Source: Azotobacter vinelandii CA (GTDB lineage Bacteria > Pseudomonadota > Gammaproteobacteria > Pseudomonadales > Pseudomonadaceae). Taken from it: a stretch of 64,000 bases of DNA. This document shows, one piece after another, positions 1 to 7,878 of the stretch. A program made the position numbers and the translations under genes. The stretch is taken from the NCBI RefSeq assembly GCF_000380335.1, contig NC_021149.1, positions 3,648,501-3,712,500 on the forward strand. The letters are read 5' to 3'. The notes beneath the pieces were generated by a model. That model did not search any database. It had not been told where the DNA came from and saw nothing but the letters and a program-made list of their open reading frames with translations. Position 1 is the first letter of the stretch, and each line of letters starts with the position of its first letter.

Positions 1-1307
1 GCCACGCCTGGGCCCGACAGCCGGAAGACCAGCGCCGCCAGCGATCCCAACAGGGTGATACCCAAGGCATTGCCGATCTCGTTGCTGGTTTCCGCGATGG
101 AGCCGGCTGCGCCTGCGCGCTCGGGCGGCACCGCCGACACTGCGATCTCGGCCACCAAACTAAAGGACAGGCCGTACCCGATCCCGGCAATCACCGTCGA
201 GGCCACAAATGCGATCGCGCCAGCCTCGGTCGTCGTGAACAGCAGCAGGAACACGCCCGCGCTGATCAACAGATGCGTGGCGACCAGCGCGGCCTTGCGG
301 CCGATGCGCTCGACGATACGGCTCGTGCCGACACAGGTGGCGGTGAGCACCACGGCACCCGGCAGGGTCAGCAGCGCCGCGGTGAACACCTCGAAGCCCA
401 GCACAGATTGCAGGTAGATGCCCGACAAGTACCCTGCGGCCGACCAGACCACCAGCGACAGTAGGCCGGTCAGGATGGCGATCGAGAAGATGCGGTCTTT
501 GAACAGGCTCAGATCCAATAGCGGGAACGCGATCTTCGTCTGCCGGCGGATAAACAGCGCCAGCGCGGCGATGCCGACGATGCCCATCACGACCTGCGGT
601 GCCGTGAATCCCACTGCTGCCGCGCTTTTGATCGAATAGGTGAACAGCAGGATGCCGGCGAAGGACAGCAACAGGCTCGGAAGGTCGATGCGGCCATAGC
701 GGGCCGCGCGCACTTCGCGCAGCAGAATTGGCGCAGCCAGCAGGAAGGCCAGCACCACCGGCACGTTGATCAGGAACACCACACCCCAATCGAAGCGTTG
801 CAGCAGCAGCCCGCCGATCACTGGCCCGATGGCAAAGCCCGCCGCGAACGTCGCCGCGAAGATGCCGATGGCCTGCGCCCGTTGGCGCGGATCGGGAAAC
901 AAAGCGCTGACGATGGCCAGCCCCGAGGGCAGCAGCGTGGCACCGCCCAAGCCCATCAGCGCACGAAACGCGATCATGGCTTCGGGCGTGGTCGAGTACG
1001 CCACGCCCAGCGACCCCAGTCCAAAAATGATGGCGCCGGCCATCATCAGCCTCAATCGCCCGTAGCGATCCCCGACGCTGCCGAAGGTGATCAGCAGCGA
1101 CCCCACGACGAAGCCGTAAATGTCGAGAATCCAGAGCGCCTGGTCTGCCGTCGGCAGGATCGAGGAGGTGACGCGCGGCATGGCGAGGTACAGCACCGAG
1201 CCGTCCATCGCCACCAGCAGGACGAGGGCAAGAACGGTGAAAAGGCCGAACCATGCCTTGCGGCCGGCGGGTTGTGCAGTCGATAGCGTAGTGGTCGTCA
1301 TGGTCAT
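1..1307 (-). CDS. MFS drug exporter, DHA2-like (C-terminus beyond window)
   Basis: The protein is a polytopic inner-membrane permease of the major facilitator superfamily. The reading frame opens at an ATG at 1307 (a second ATG lies at 1301) and has no stop before base 1, so the C-terminus is missing. The first helix carries a DGSVLYLAMP segment, typical of the 14-helix DHA2 (EmrB/QacA) group. Motif A-like GDRYGRLRL follows in the loop between helices 2 and 3, and antiporter motif C appears as GPVIGG. It is divergent from a TetR gene across a symmetric operator, the usual layout of a repressor-controlled efflux pump. Drug or metabolite efflux by proton antiport is inferred; the substrate cannot be read from sequence. 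Confidence 0.9.
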   Translation of the reverse strand, partial: MTMTTTTLSTAQPAGRKAWFGLFTVLALVLLVAMDGSVLYLAMPRVTSSILPTADQALWILDIYGFVVGSLLITFGSVGDRYGRLRLMMAGAIIFGLGSLGVAYSTTPEAMIAFRALMGLGGATLLPSGLAIVSALFPDPRQRAQAIGIFAATFAAGFAIGPVIGGLLLQRFDWGVVFLINVPVVLAFLLAAPILLREVRAARYGRIDLPSLLLSFAGILLFTYSIKSAAAVGFTAPQVVMGIVGIAALALFIRRQTKIAFPLLDLSLFKDRIFSIAILTGLLSLVVWSAAGYLSGIYLQSVLGFEVFTAALLTLPGAVVLTATCVGTSRIVERIGRKAALVATHLLISAGVFLLLFTTTEAGAIAFVASTVIAGIGYGLSFSLVAEIAVSAVPPERAGAAGSIAETSNEIGNALGITLLGSLAALVFRLSGPGV

Positions 1308-1351
1308 GGACTCGCTGCGGGCGCTTTCCGATTGCGTCTTGGAAGCGCCCC

Positions 1352-1400
1352 CTATATACTGAAAGTAACTTACGGGTGGTAAGTTACTATTGGTATATAG
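1352..1400. promoter_or_regulatory. Symmetric divergent promoter/operator between MFS and TetR genes
   Basis: A perfect 10-bp inverted repeat (AGTAACTTAC at 1364-1373, GTAAGTTACT at 1379-1388) has a 5-bp spacer. Outside it, CTATATAC (1352-1359) and GTATATAG (1393-1400) form a second inverted repeat with the same centre at 1376. The outer elements look like -10 boxes of two mirror-image promoters and the inner palindrome like the TetR operator, so one bound dimer would block both. This is inferred from layout. Confidence 0.75.
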
Positions 1401-1402
1401 CG

Positions 1403-2020
1403 ATGTCAAGCCAAACCAGAACCCCTGATGCCGCCCAGGATTCACCACGCCGTCGCCTGCCCAGGGACGAGCGCCTGCGTCAGTTGCTGGATGTCTCCTG
1501 GACCTTGATCCGCGATGAGGGCGCGGACGCGCTGACCTTGGGGCGGCTCGCCGATGCGGCAGGCGTCACCAAGCCGGTGGTCTATGACCACTTCGGCACG
1601 CGCAACGGGTTGTTGGCGGCGCTCTATCAGGATTTCGACGTACGCCAGACGGCATTGATCGACGCCGCCATCGCCGCCAGCAAGCCGACGTTGAAAGACA
1701 AGGCGCACGTCATCGCCGCCAGCTACATCGAATGCGTGCTGACCCAGGGGCGCGAGATTCCGGGTGTGTTGGCTGCGCTCGGCGGTTCGCCGGAGCTGGC
1801 GGCAGTGAAGCGGCAGTACCAGCAAGCCTTCATCGAAAAGTGCCAGACCATCCTCGCGCCCTTTGCAGGCCCGCAGGGCGTATCGCTGGCGAGCCTGTGG
1901 GCGATGCTCGGTGCGGCCGATGCGCTGTCGCAGGCGGCGGTGGCCGGCGACATCAATGAGGAACAGGCGCGGGACGAGTTGATGGAGACCATCCTGGCGA
2001 TGGTCAAGCGCAGCAAGTAG
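1403..2020 (+). CDS. TetR/AcrR-family transcriptional repressor
   Basis: This 205-residue protein has an N-terminal TetR helix-turn-helix (sequence around GVTKPVVYDHFGTRNGLL) followed by an all-helical ligand-binding domain. I chose the ATG at 1403. An in-frame GTG at 1376 lies inside the operator palindrome and would add residues unlike the family. If the -10 element at 1393-1400 is used, the message would be nearly leaderless. The gene is divergent from the MFS exporter, so it most likely represses the exporter and itself until an inducer binds. Confidence 0.88.
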   Translation: MSSQTRTPDAAQDSPRRRLPRDERLRQLLDVSWTLIRDEGADALTLGRLADAAGVTKPVVYDHFGTRNGLLAALYQDFDVRQTALIDAAIAASKPTLKDKAHVIAASYIECVLTQGREIPGVLAALGGSPELAAVKRQYQQAFIEKCQTILAPFAGPQGVSLASLWAMLGAADALSQAAVAGDINEEQARDELMETILAMVKRSK

Positions 2021-2120
2021 TTTCGTGATCGCCAGGGGGCCTTGCCGAAGAATCTCCCGCAGGAAGGAGGCCGCACCGTGGCGGATAGCCGAAGGGATAT
2101 TGTCAGCGCGGCCCATTCCG

Positions 2121-3152
2121 TCAATTTCCCAGCCGTCCCGGCGCTATGGGCCGGAACCGAAATATGTAGTAAGGCGGTCTTTGCAAGGCCTTGCCCTCGT
2201 TGAACACAGGAACTTCCGAGAGCTGCGCGGCCGACACGTACATCCACCCGTCCGGCGAGAAGCTGACACCGTCGGGCCAGATCAAGTCAGGATGTGTGGC
2301 CAGCCGCCGGTACTGGCGATCGTCCGCTCCGATCACGCCGACCGCGCGATGTTCGACTCCGGTCAGGTACAGGTTGCCTGCATCGTCGATCGACAGCCCG
2401 CCGTTGTTGGGCTTGCGCGCATGGCGTTCCACGCGCTGACCCAGCGTGCCGGCATCCAGCGACGTGTCGAGCAGGTCCGCGGTGCGTACACGGTAGAGCC
2501 AGCCGCCGTTGAGCGGTCCGAAGTAGAGCCACGTGGCGTCCTTGTCGAGCGCGATCCCGTCGGCGCCGACGCGCAGGCGTGCCGGCTTCCCATCACTGCC
2601 CGGTACGCGCAGCTCACGGCCATCGACGCTGATCGGTACATCTTCGGGCAGCACGCTGGCGTGGCCTTCCAGCAGCCGGCGCGAGGCACCCGTGCGCGCG
2701 TCCACGGCCACCAGTGCGGCCTGGCTGCCGTCGCCGCCGGGGCCGATGCCCTCGTCGGCGATGTAGAACGCGCCGTGCACTGGGTCGATGGCGAAATCGT
2801 TGAGTTGCGATTCCGGCCGCGAAGCCGGTGCGGGGATGTGGTAGATGCGCTCCAACTTCTCCGTGCGGGTGTTCCAGCCGACGAGCTTGGGGGTGATGCC
2901 GCCGCGCGTGCCCATGTCCAGCACCCAGACCACGCCCTGCGCGTCGCCGCGCAATCCCAGCACCGAGTCCAGGTAGTGGTCGCTGTCCTTGTGCGGCGTA
3001 TTCCACGCCAGGTTCGGGAAGGGACGCCCGGAGCGCCGATCGGCATCGAGTTCGACGACGCGGATGTCCGGCGAGAAGAACGGATGATGACGGACTACGG
3101 CCAGACGCTGGCCCCCGTCATCCACGCGTTGAAGGCTTGGGGCGATGCCCAT
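2121..3152 (-). CDS. Major royal jelly/SMP-30-like beta-propeller protein (N-terminus atypical)
   Basis: The 343 residues resemble bacterial proteins of the major royal jelly/yellow family, often labelled L-dopachrome tautomerase-related. They contain propeller-like repeats such as NDFAIDPVHGAFYIADEG, LSIDDAGNLYLTG and PDGVSFSPDGWMYVSA. Family members are usually exported and begin with a signal peptide and a first propeller strand. Here the protein starts abruptly (MGIAPSLQRVDDGG) and the frame upstream is blocked by a TAG at 3210-3212 with no alternative start. The first blade and the signal peptide therefore appear to be missing. The ligand or reaction is unknown. It lies downstream of, and on the same strand as, the SnoaL-like gene. 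Confidence 0.7.
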   Translation of the reverse strand: MGIAPSLQRVDDGGQRLAVVRHHPFFSPDIRVVELDADRRSGRPFPNLAWNTPHKDSDHYLDSVLGLRGDAQGVVWVLDMGTRGGITPKLVGWNTRTEKLERIYHIPAPASRPESQLNDFAIDPVHGAFYIADEGIGPGGDGSQAALVAVDARTGASRRLLEGHASVLPEDVPISVDGRELRVPGSDGKPARLRVGADGIALDKDATWLYFGPLNGGWLYRVRTADLLDTSLDAGTLGQRVERHARKPNNGGLSIDDAGNLYLTGVEHRAVGVIGADDRQYRRLATHPDLIWPDGVSFSPDGWMYVSAAQLSEVPVFNEGKALQRPPYYIFRFRPIAPGRLGN

Positions 3153-3209
3153 ATCGAGGGCGGCGCGAAGACGGCGCAGGCTGCGGCCGGGCGAGGCTGT
3201 AGTTATCGG

Positions 3210-4073
3210 CTAGGCGCCTTGTCCCGACGCCGCGACTGCCACGGCATGGCTGTCTTCCAGCATGCGATAGCGCACGATCCTGCCATCACGAACCGATAGA
3301 ACGAAGGCGAACGGCGTCTCGATCAGCCGGCCGGTGGCCCTGACCCGCGAGGCCAGTTCGCCCAGCGCCACCGCTTGCTCGTCGTCGGCCAGGATGCGCT
3401 GCACCTCGAACCGCTCCGGCGCGAGCTGCGCGGCGAGTTCGCGGTAGAACGCGCCCACCGCCTCGCGGTCGCGGCGCGGGCCGATCCACGGCACGGCGGA
3501 GAGGTCGCCAGGGACATCCCAATCCACGTCCTCGGCGAACAATTCAAGGATGGCCGCCAGCGTCTGCGGCTCGTCCGGCGCCTCCCAGAACGCGGCCACC
3601 CGTTCGAAATAGCGCAAGGCAATCTCGCGCAGCGTCGCAGCAGGTGCTACTCCCCGGTACAGCGCCACGCGCCGGCGATCTTCACTGGTCACGTCGGGAT
3701 CGACGTAGATGAAAGTCCGCTTGATCAGCGCCCCCTCGAACTCGAACACATTGGCGAAGCGCCCCTGGGAAATCTCGCCGTCCGGCCACGATCTGCCATC
3801 TGCCGTCACGCCCCATTCCCGGCCTTCCACGGCGATGCGGTCGCCATCCACGGTGAAGACCAGGCCGTCGATGTCATGGGTCAGCTTCGCCGCATCCTTG
3901 GCGATGCGCTCGGCAAACCGTGTCAATGCGGCCTTGCCGCGCGCCACGCCGAACTTGGGGAAGAAGAACTCGACATCCTCGGTGAACAGATCGAGCAGCG
4001 AAGGGTCCTTCGCATCGACCTTGCGGAAGTAGTCACGGACGGTCTCGATGCGGGGGTCAAGGTAGTCAGGCAT
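3210..4073 (-). CDS. Tandem SnoaL-like (NTF2-fold) domain protein
   Basis: The protein has 287 residues from the ATG at 4073; a TTG at 4085 would add four. Two NTF2/SnoaL-type alpha-beta cone domains lie in tandem. The first covers residues about 5-130 (VRDYFRKVDAKDP, LFTEDVEFFFP). The second covers about 140-280 (RYFERVAAFWEAPDEPQTL, LFAEDVDWDVPG). Such domains bind small hydrophobic molecules as isomerases, cyclases or ketosteroid-type enzymes, so the precise reaction is not predictable. It is divergent from a TetR gene, which probably controls it together with the downstream propeller gene. Confidence 0.8.
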   Translation of the reverse strand: MPDYLDPRIETVRDYFRKVDAKDPSLLDLFTEDVEFFFPKFGVARGKAALTRFAERIAKDAAKLTHDIDGLVFTVDGDRIAVEGREWGVTADGRSWPDGEISQGRFANVFEFEGALIKRTFIYVDPDVTSEDRRRVALYRGVAPAATLREIALRYFERVAAFWEAPDEPQTLAAILELFAEDVDWDVPGDLSAVPWIGPRRDREAVGAFYRELAAQLAPERFEVQRILADDEQAVALGELASRVRATGRLIETPFAFVLSVRDGRIVRYRMLEDSHAVAVAASGQGA

Positions 4074-4089
4074 GGGCTTGCTCAATTTC

Positions 4090-4105
4090 TGTAAAATGGA
4101 TTACA
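4090..4105. promoter_or_regulatory. Candidate TetR operator, TGTAA-N6-TTACA
   Basis: A 5-bp inverted repeat (TGTAA at 4090-4094, TTACA at 4101-4105) with a 6-bp spacer sits 17 bp upstream of the SnoaL-like start and in the leader of the divergent TetR gene. Its position suits a shared repressor site. Assignment is by position and symmetry only. Confidence 0.5.
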
Positions 4106-4169
4106 TTATTTGCACAGAGGCAATCACCGTCAAGAATGGCTGCATCGCCGATACACAAAAGGAGGCAGC

Positions 4170-4775
4170 ATGGCTCGCGGACGTCCCCGCAGCTTCGATC
4201 GTGACGCCGCGCTTGCGCGCGCGATGGACGTGTTCTGGGCCAAAGGCTACGAGGCGGCCTCACTCACCGAACTGATGGTCGCCATGGGCCTCAATCCGCC
4301 CAGCTTCTACGCCGCCTTCGGTTCCAAGGACGCCCTGTACCGGGAGTCGGTCGATTTGTACCTCGCTACGGTGGGGGGCGGCAGCATGAAGGTGCTGGCC
4401 GAGACGCCAGGCGTGCGCGAGGCCATCGAGCGGATGCTGCTGGCGAGCCTGGAGGTCGCCCTGGCCAGCCCGTCCTCCGGCGGCTGCATGGTCAGCCTGG
4501 GTCTGTTCAACTGCCAAGCGCAGAACGCGCCCTTGCGCGAGCACATGTGCGAACTGAGGCGCAGCACCACAAGGTTGATTCGCCAGCGCCTGGAGCGCGG
4601 CGTCGGCGACGGCGAACTGGCGGCCGGCACCGATACCGAACGCCTGGCGACTTACTTCGCCACCATCATTCAGGGCATCTCCTTCCAGGCTCAGGATGGC
4701 GCCGGGCGGCAGGCATTGCTCGGTATCGTCGAAACGGCGATGGCGGCATTCGAGGCGACGAGCAATCCGGTTTGA
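4170..4775 (+). CDS. TetR/AcrR-family regulator
   Basis: The protein has 201 residues. The start at 4170 is fixed by a strong AAAAGGAGG ribosome-binding site at 4157-4165; an upstream in-frame start at 4110 lacks one. The N-terminus MARGRPRSFDRDAALARAM and the helix-turn-helix around LNPPSFYAAFGSKDALY are typical of AcrR-type repressors. The C-terminal region (GGCMVSLGLFNC) matches the subgroup often linked to NAD(P)H oxidoreductase or SnoaL genes. Control of the divergent SnoaL-like gene is the simplest inference. The quinone oxidoreductase gene converges on it from the other side, ending 47 bp downstream. Confidence 0.88.
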   Translation: MARGRPRSFDRDAALARAMDVFWAKGYEAASLTELMVAMGLNPPSFYAAFGSKDALYRESVDLYLATVGGGSMKVLAETPGVREAIERMLLASLEVALASPSSGGCMVSLGLFNCQAQNAPLREHMCELRRSTTRLIRQRLERGVGDGELAAGTDTERLATYFATIIQGISFQAQDGAGRQALLGIVETAMAAFEATSNPV

Positions 4776-4821
4776 CGAGGGCGAGGCATCCATCCCTTCC
4801 TCCAGCACGAGCGTCTTTAAC

Positions 4822-5622
4822 TCAGTCCCCCGGACGGACGCGGCGGCTTTCCCCCGCTTCGGCGATATGTGCCGCCAAGCCCGTCCGACCCGGCGCGACA
4901 TGATCGGCCAGCACATGGCGGTCCGGGTAGTCACCGCCGTTCTGGGGACGAAAGGCGATGGGTGCATCCTCGAACAGCCTGTCCAGCCGGCCGCGCCATG
5001 CCGCGCTGGCCTCGGCCATGCCTCGGTCGTCCAGGCCGGCAGCCCCGTAGACCGCGAAGGTGGGCAGCACCTGCATACCTGGGAAGAACAGCGTGCCGTG
5101 CGTAATCGGAAACAGCAGCTGCTCCAACGGCCCATTGATGCCGCGCGGAGAATAGTCGATCTCCGGCCCGCCAACGGCGACGGCGAGCAGCGCGCGCTTG
5201 CCGGCGAAGCCGCCTTCGCCGTAGCGATGGGCGTTGCCGGCACCCCGGTAGCCATAGGCCAGGCCGTAGGCCCATACCCGGTCCACCCAGCCCTTCATGA
5301 TCGCCGGCATGCTGAACCACCACAGCGGGAAATGCAGGATCACCGCATCGGCGGCCAGCAGCTTGCGTTGTTCTTCCTCCACGTCGGCGGTCTGGCCGCC
5401 GTTGGCAAACGCATGGCCTGATTCCTCGATGAAGGACAGGCGATCCCGATTGGCGCGGCTGGGAAAGTCCTGTTCGTCGAACACCGCCTTCCATCCCATG
5501 GCGTACAGGTCGGACTGCACGACCTCGTGCCCCTGGCCCTTGAGTACCTCGGACGAGATTCCGGCGAGTTGATGGGTGACGGATGTACGCTCCGGGTGGG
5601 CGTGGACAAGAAGAATGTTCAT
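4822..5622 (-). CDS. NAD(P)H:quinone oxidoreductase, flavodoxin-fold (MdaB/NQO-like)
   Basis: The protein has 266 residues from the ATG at 5622, preceded by a GAGG ribosome-binding site. It has an N-terminal flavodoxin_2 fold: MNILLVHAHPERTSVT forms the first strand and FMN/FAD phosphate loop, then the strand AVILHFPLWWFSMPAIMKGW with the W(F/Y)SxPAxxKGW signature, and a later VGGPEIDYS loop. Family members are soluble flavoproteins that reduce quinones or nitro-aromatics by two electrons, avoiding semiquinone radicals. It is divergent from a LysR gene, which probably activates it in response to quinone or electrophile stress (inference). Confidence 0.88.
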   Translation of the reverse strand: MNILLVHAHPERTSVTHQLAGISSEVLKGQGHEVVQSDLYAMGWKAVFDEQDFPSRANRDRLSFIEESGHAFANGGQTADVEEEQRKLLAADAVILHFPLWWFSMPAIMKGWVDRVWAYGLAYGYRGAGNAHRYGEGGFAGKRALLAVAVGGPEIDYSPRGINGPLEQLLFPITHGTLFFPGMQVLPTFAVYGAAGLDDRGMAEASAAWRGRLDRLFEDAPIAFRPQNGGDYPDRHVLADHVAPGRTGLAAHIAEAGESRRVRPGD

Positions 5623-5662
5623 GGCAGGTGCCTCGTCAATCATGGAGGCACGATAGGCTTTC

Positions 5663-5699
5663 ACTAGATATAGTAGAAATGAATTTCCAGTATTACTGG
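5663..5699. promoter_or_regulatory. Candidate LysR binding region
   Basis: Two dyads lie between the divergent oxidoreductase and LysR genes. ACTA-N4-TAGT is at 5663-5674. A perfect palindrome CCAGTA-T-TACTGG is at 5687-5699, ending 7 bp before the LysR start. LysR-family activators usually bind such a pair as activation and recognition sites and autorepress from the one near their own start. Assignment is by position. Confidence 0.5.
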
Positions 5700-5706
5700 T
5701 ATTGCC

Positions 5707-6603
5707 ATGAGCAATTCATTGAGACGCCTCGACCTGAACCTGCTGGTCACGCTCGACGCCCTGCTGGTCGAGCACAACGTGACCCGCGCGGCCGAGCGCC
5801 TGCATCTGGCGCAGCCCACGGTGAGCGTGCAGCTCGCCCGGCTCCGGGACTTCTTCGGCGATCCGCTGCTGCTGCCCGGTCCCCGGGGCATGCGGCCCAC
5901 CGCCCGCGCCGACGAACTGCGCGAGCCGCTGCGGCAGGCATTGGCCGCGCTGGACCAGGCGGTCGCGCCGTCCGATGTCTTCGACCCTGCCCAGGCCAAC
6001 CACACTTGGCGCGTAGCAGCCTTCGACTATGGAGAGTTCACGATCCTGCTGCCCGCCCTGGCGGCGATACGTGCGGCGGCGCCGGCGACACGTCTGGCTG
6101 TCGTGCAAACCGCTCCTGCGCACGTTGCGAGGAAAGCGGAACAAGGCGATATCGATCTGGCCTTCATGATCGGCGCCGAAGCGCCGCAGGACCTGCGCCG
6201 CCGCACGCTGTTCACGGAGCGCTACATGCTCGCCGGCCGCGCAGGACACCCTCGATTGAAACGCCGACCCACGCTGGCGCAGTTCTGCCGGCTCGACCAT
6301 GCCATCGTCTCACCCGACGGCGGCGGCTTCCATGGGGTGACGGATACGGCGCTGGCCGAACGGGGCCTGGCGCGCCGGGTCGCGCTGTCGGTGCCGCATT
6401 TCCTGTTTCTGAGCGCAGTTCTGGCAAGCACCGATCTGGTGGCGATGGTGCCGTCGCGGCTGGTGAGCGGCAACGCGGCGCTGCAAGTGGTCGAACCGCC
6501 CCTGGAAGTCCCCGGCTTCGAGATGCTCATGCTCTGGTCCGAGCGGGTGCACCGCGATGCTGCGCATCAGTGGCTGCGCGAGCACATTGCCCGTTCGGTA
6601 TGA
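5707..6603 (+). CDS. LysR-family transcriptional regulator (NodD/SyrM-like)
   Basis: The 298-residue protein opens with MSNSLRRLDLNLLVTLDALL and a winged HTH with AAERLHLAQPTVSVQLARLRDFFGDPLL. The inducer-binding domain follows from about residue 90. The NLLVTLDALL(V/A)E opening and the FGDPLLLP turn are typical of the NodD/PcpR-like branch that responds to aromatic compounds. It is divergent from the quinone oxidoreductase gene, the likely target. Confidence 0.87.
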   Translation: MSNSLRRLDLNLLVTLDALLVEHNVTRAAERLHLAQPTVSVQLARLRDFFGDPLLLPGPRGMRPTARADELREPLRQALAALDQAVAPSDVFDPAQANHTWRVAAFDYGEFTILLPALAAIRAAAPATRLAVVQTAPAHVARKAEQGDIDLAFMIGAEAPQDLRRRTLFTERYMLAGRAGHPRLKRRPTLAQFCRLDHAIVSPDGGGFHGVTDTALAERGLARRVALSVPHFLFLSAVLASTDLVAMVPSRLVSGNAALQVVEPPLEVPGFEMLMLWSERVHRDAAHQWLREHIARSV

Positions 6604-6670
6604 ACGGCGACCATTGCCGTAATTTCATAGAGAAGCATTGCGTCTTCCAACACCGGCTATCGCGCTGGAT

Positions 6671-6934
6671 TCAGAACTTGGGTGGTTCCTCCGGTGGCGT
6701 GTAAGGCGTATTGCCGTCGCCATAGAATCGCTTGCGCGTGGCTTCGGCGACTCGATTGCAAAACACGTCGCCCAGCCTGGGGCGTTCCGTCTTGCACTGT
6801 TGGCGCAGCTCTTTGAGGCGCGCGGGATCGGATGCCAGTTCTTCAACGCTCGGCACGTCTTTCTTCTCTGGCGCATCCTTCGGGCCGCAGCCTGTCAGCA
6901 CCGCAACCAGCACGAACGCAATGGCCTTCTTCAT
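6671..6934 (-). CDS. eexN: EexN-like entry-exclusion lipoprotein
   Basis: This 87-residue lipoprotein has a short signal peptide ending in the lipobox LTGC (Cys16). The mature part has an ELASDPARLKELRQQC segment and a second conserved Cys (DVFCNRVAEATRKRF), the two-cysteine pattern of EexN proteins encoded in trb/virB-type conjugation loci. In those systems EexN sits in the inner membrane of a cell that already holds the element and blocks redundant mating. Its ATG overlaps the stop of the upstream LysR gene by 4 bp, so the two are co-translated. The trb genes expected next to it are beyond the left edge, displaced by cargo. Confidence 0.8.
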   Translation of the reverse strand: MKKAIAFVLVAVLTGCGPKDAPEKKDVPSVEELASDPARLKELRQQCKTERPRLGDVFCNRVAEATRKRFYGDGNTPYTPPEEPPKF

Positions 6935-7875
6935 GGTTCGGGTTCCTCCAGGGAATCGGGATCGTCGTCCGGCATCGGCTTGTCGGCTTCGGGCGAGTCG
7001 ATGGCCTGCACGCGCTCGATGAAGCGGGCCAGTGTTTCCGATGGCTCGGCATCCAGGCGCAGCAGATAGGTTGTGAGCAGTGGCGATCGAGCAGCCAGCG
7101 GCCGAGCCACCACGCCCTGCTCGCGGCTGGCCGCGATGTGCGCGGCACCCGTCAACCCCAGAGCGAAGCCGGCCGAAACCAGCGCCATCATCAGGTCGCA
7201 GGACGTCACCCGTTCGGCCACCAGCGGCTCCATGTCCACGCGGCGCAGCACACGATCCACCTGCCGTGCATGGCCTTCACATGCCACTGGGTCGCACAGC
7301 ACCAGCGGATAACGCAGCACATCTTCCAGCGGGATACGCTTGTGCGCCAGCAAGGGATGCCGCGACGGCACGGCTACCATCAGCGGGTCGCTCCAGACAG
7401 GCACAGCCACGATGCCATCACCGGCTTCATCGGCGCGGGCGAAACCCACGTCGTACAGGTCATCATTCAGCCCTTTGATCTGCTGCGACAGCGGCACCTC
7501 GAACAGACGGATTTCCACTTCGGGTTCTTCCTGCCGGCACAGCGCCAGCAAGGCCGGCAAGCGCGAAGGCGTGATGCCGTCGGACAGCGCGATGCGCAAC
7601 TGGCCGTGGAAGCCATTGGCCGCCGCCTTCACGCTATCGCGGGCTTGCTGCAAGGCGGCGAAGACGCGCGGCACATGGTCGAAGAGCAGCTTGCCCGCGC
7701 GGGTCAGTCGCGTGCTGCGCGTGGTGCGGGCGAACAGCACCACGCCCAGTTCTTCTTCCAGTTCCTTGATGGCGCGCGACAGCGGCGACTGTTCGATGTG
7801 CAGTCGCTCGGCAGCACGGGCAAAGTGCAGTTCTTCGGCCACGGCCAGGAAGCAGCGCAGGTGACGAAGCTCCAA
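6931..7875 (-). CDS. LysR-family regulator of the Tn4371-type ICE backbone
   Basis: The protein has 314 residues. MELRHLRCFLAVAEELHFARAAERL opens a winged HTH, followed by an effector domain in the BenM/CatM-like style and an acidic Pro/Asp/Glu-rich tail (PMPDDDPDSLEEPEP). It forms a two-gene unit with eexN by a 4-bp overlap. A lysR-eexN pair near virD2/traG is a recurrent part of Tn4371-like elements as I know them, so I treat it as backbone rather than cargo. Its target is unknown; control of transfer genes is possible. Confidence 0.85.
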   Translation of the reverse strand: MELRHLRCFLAVAEELHFARAAERLHIEQSPLSRAIKELEEELGVVLFARTTRSTRLTRAGKLLFDHVPRVFAALQQARDSVKAAANGFHGQLRIALSDGITPSRLPALLALCRQEEPEVEIRLFEVPLSQQIKGLNDDLYDVGFARADEAGDGIVAVPVWSDPLMVAVPSRHPLLAHKRIPLEDVLRYPLVLCDPVACEGHARQVDRVLRRVDMEPLVAERVTSCDLMMALVSAGFALGLTGAAHIAASREQGVVARPLAARSPLLTTYLLRLDAEPSETLARFIERVQAIDSPEADKPMPDDDPDSLEEPEP

Positions 7876-7878
7876 GCG

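Noticed and set aside
2025..3299. A 424-codon plus-strand frame opposite the propeller protein gene
   Set aside because: The antisense product is Arg/Ala/Val-rich without domain features; the minus-strand protein has clear propeller repeats.
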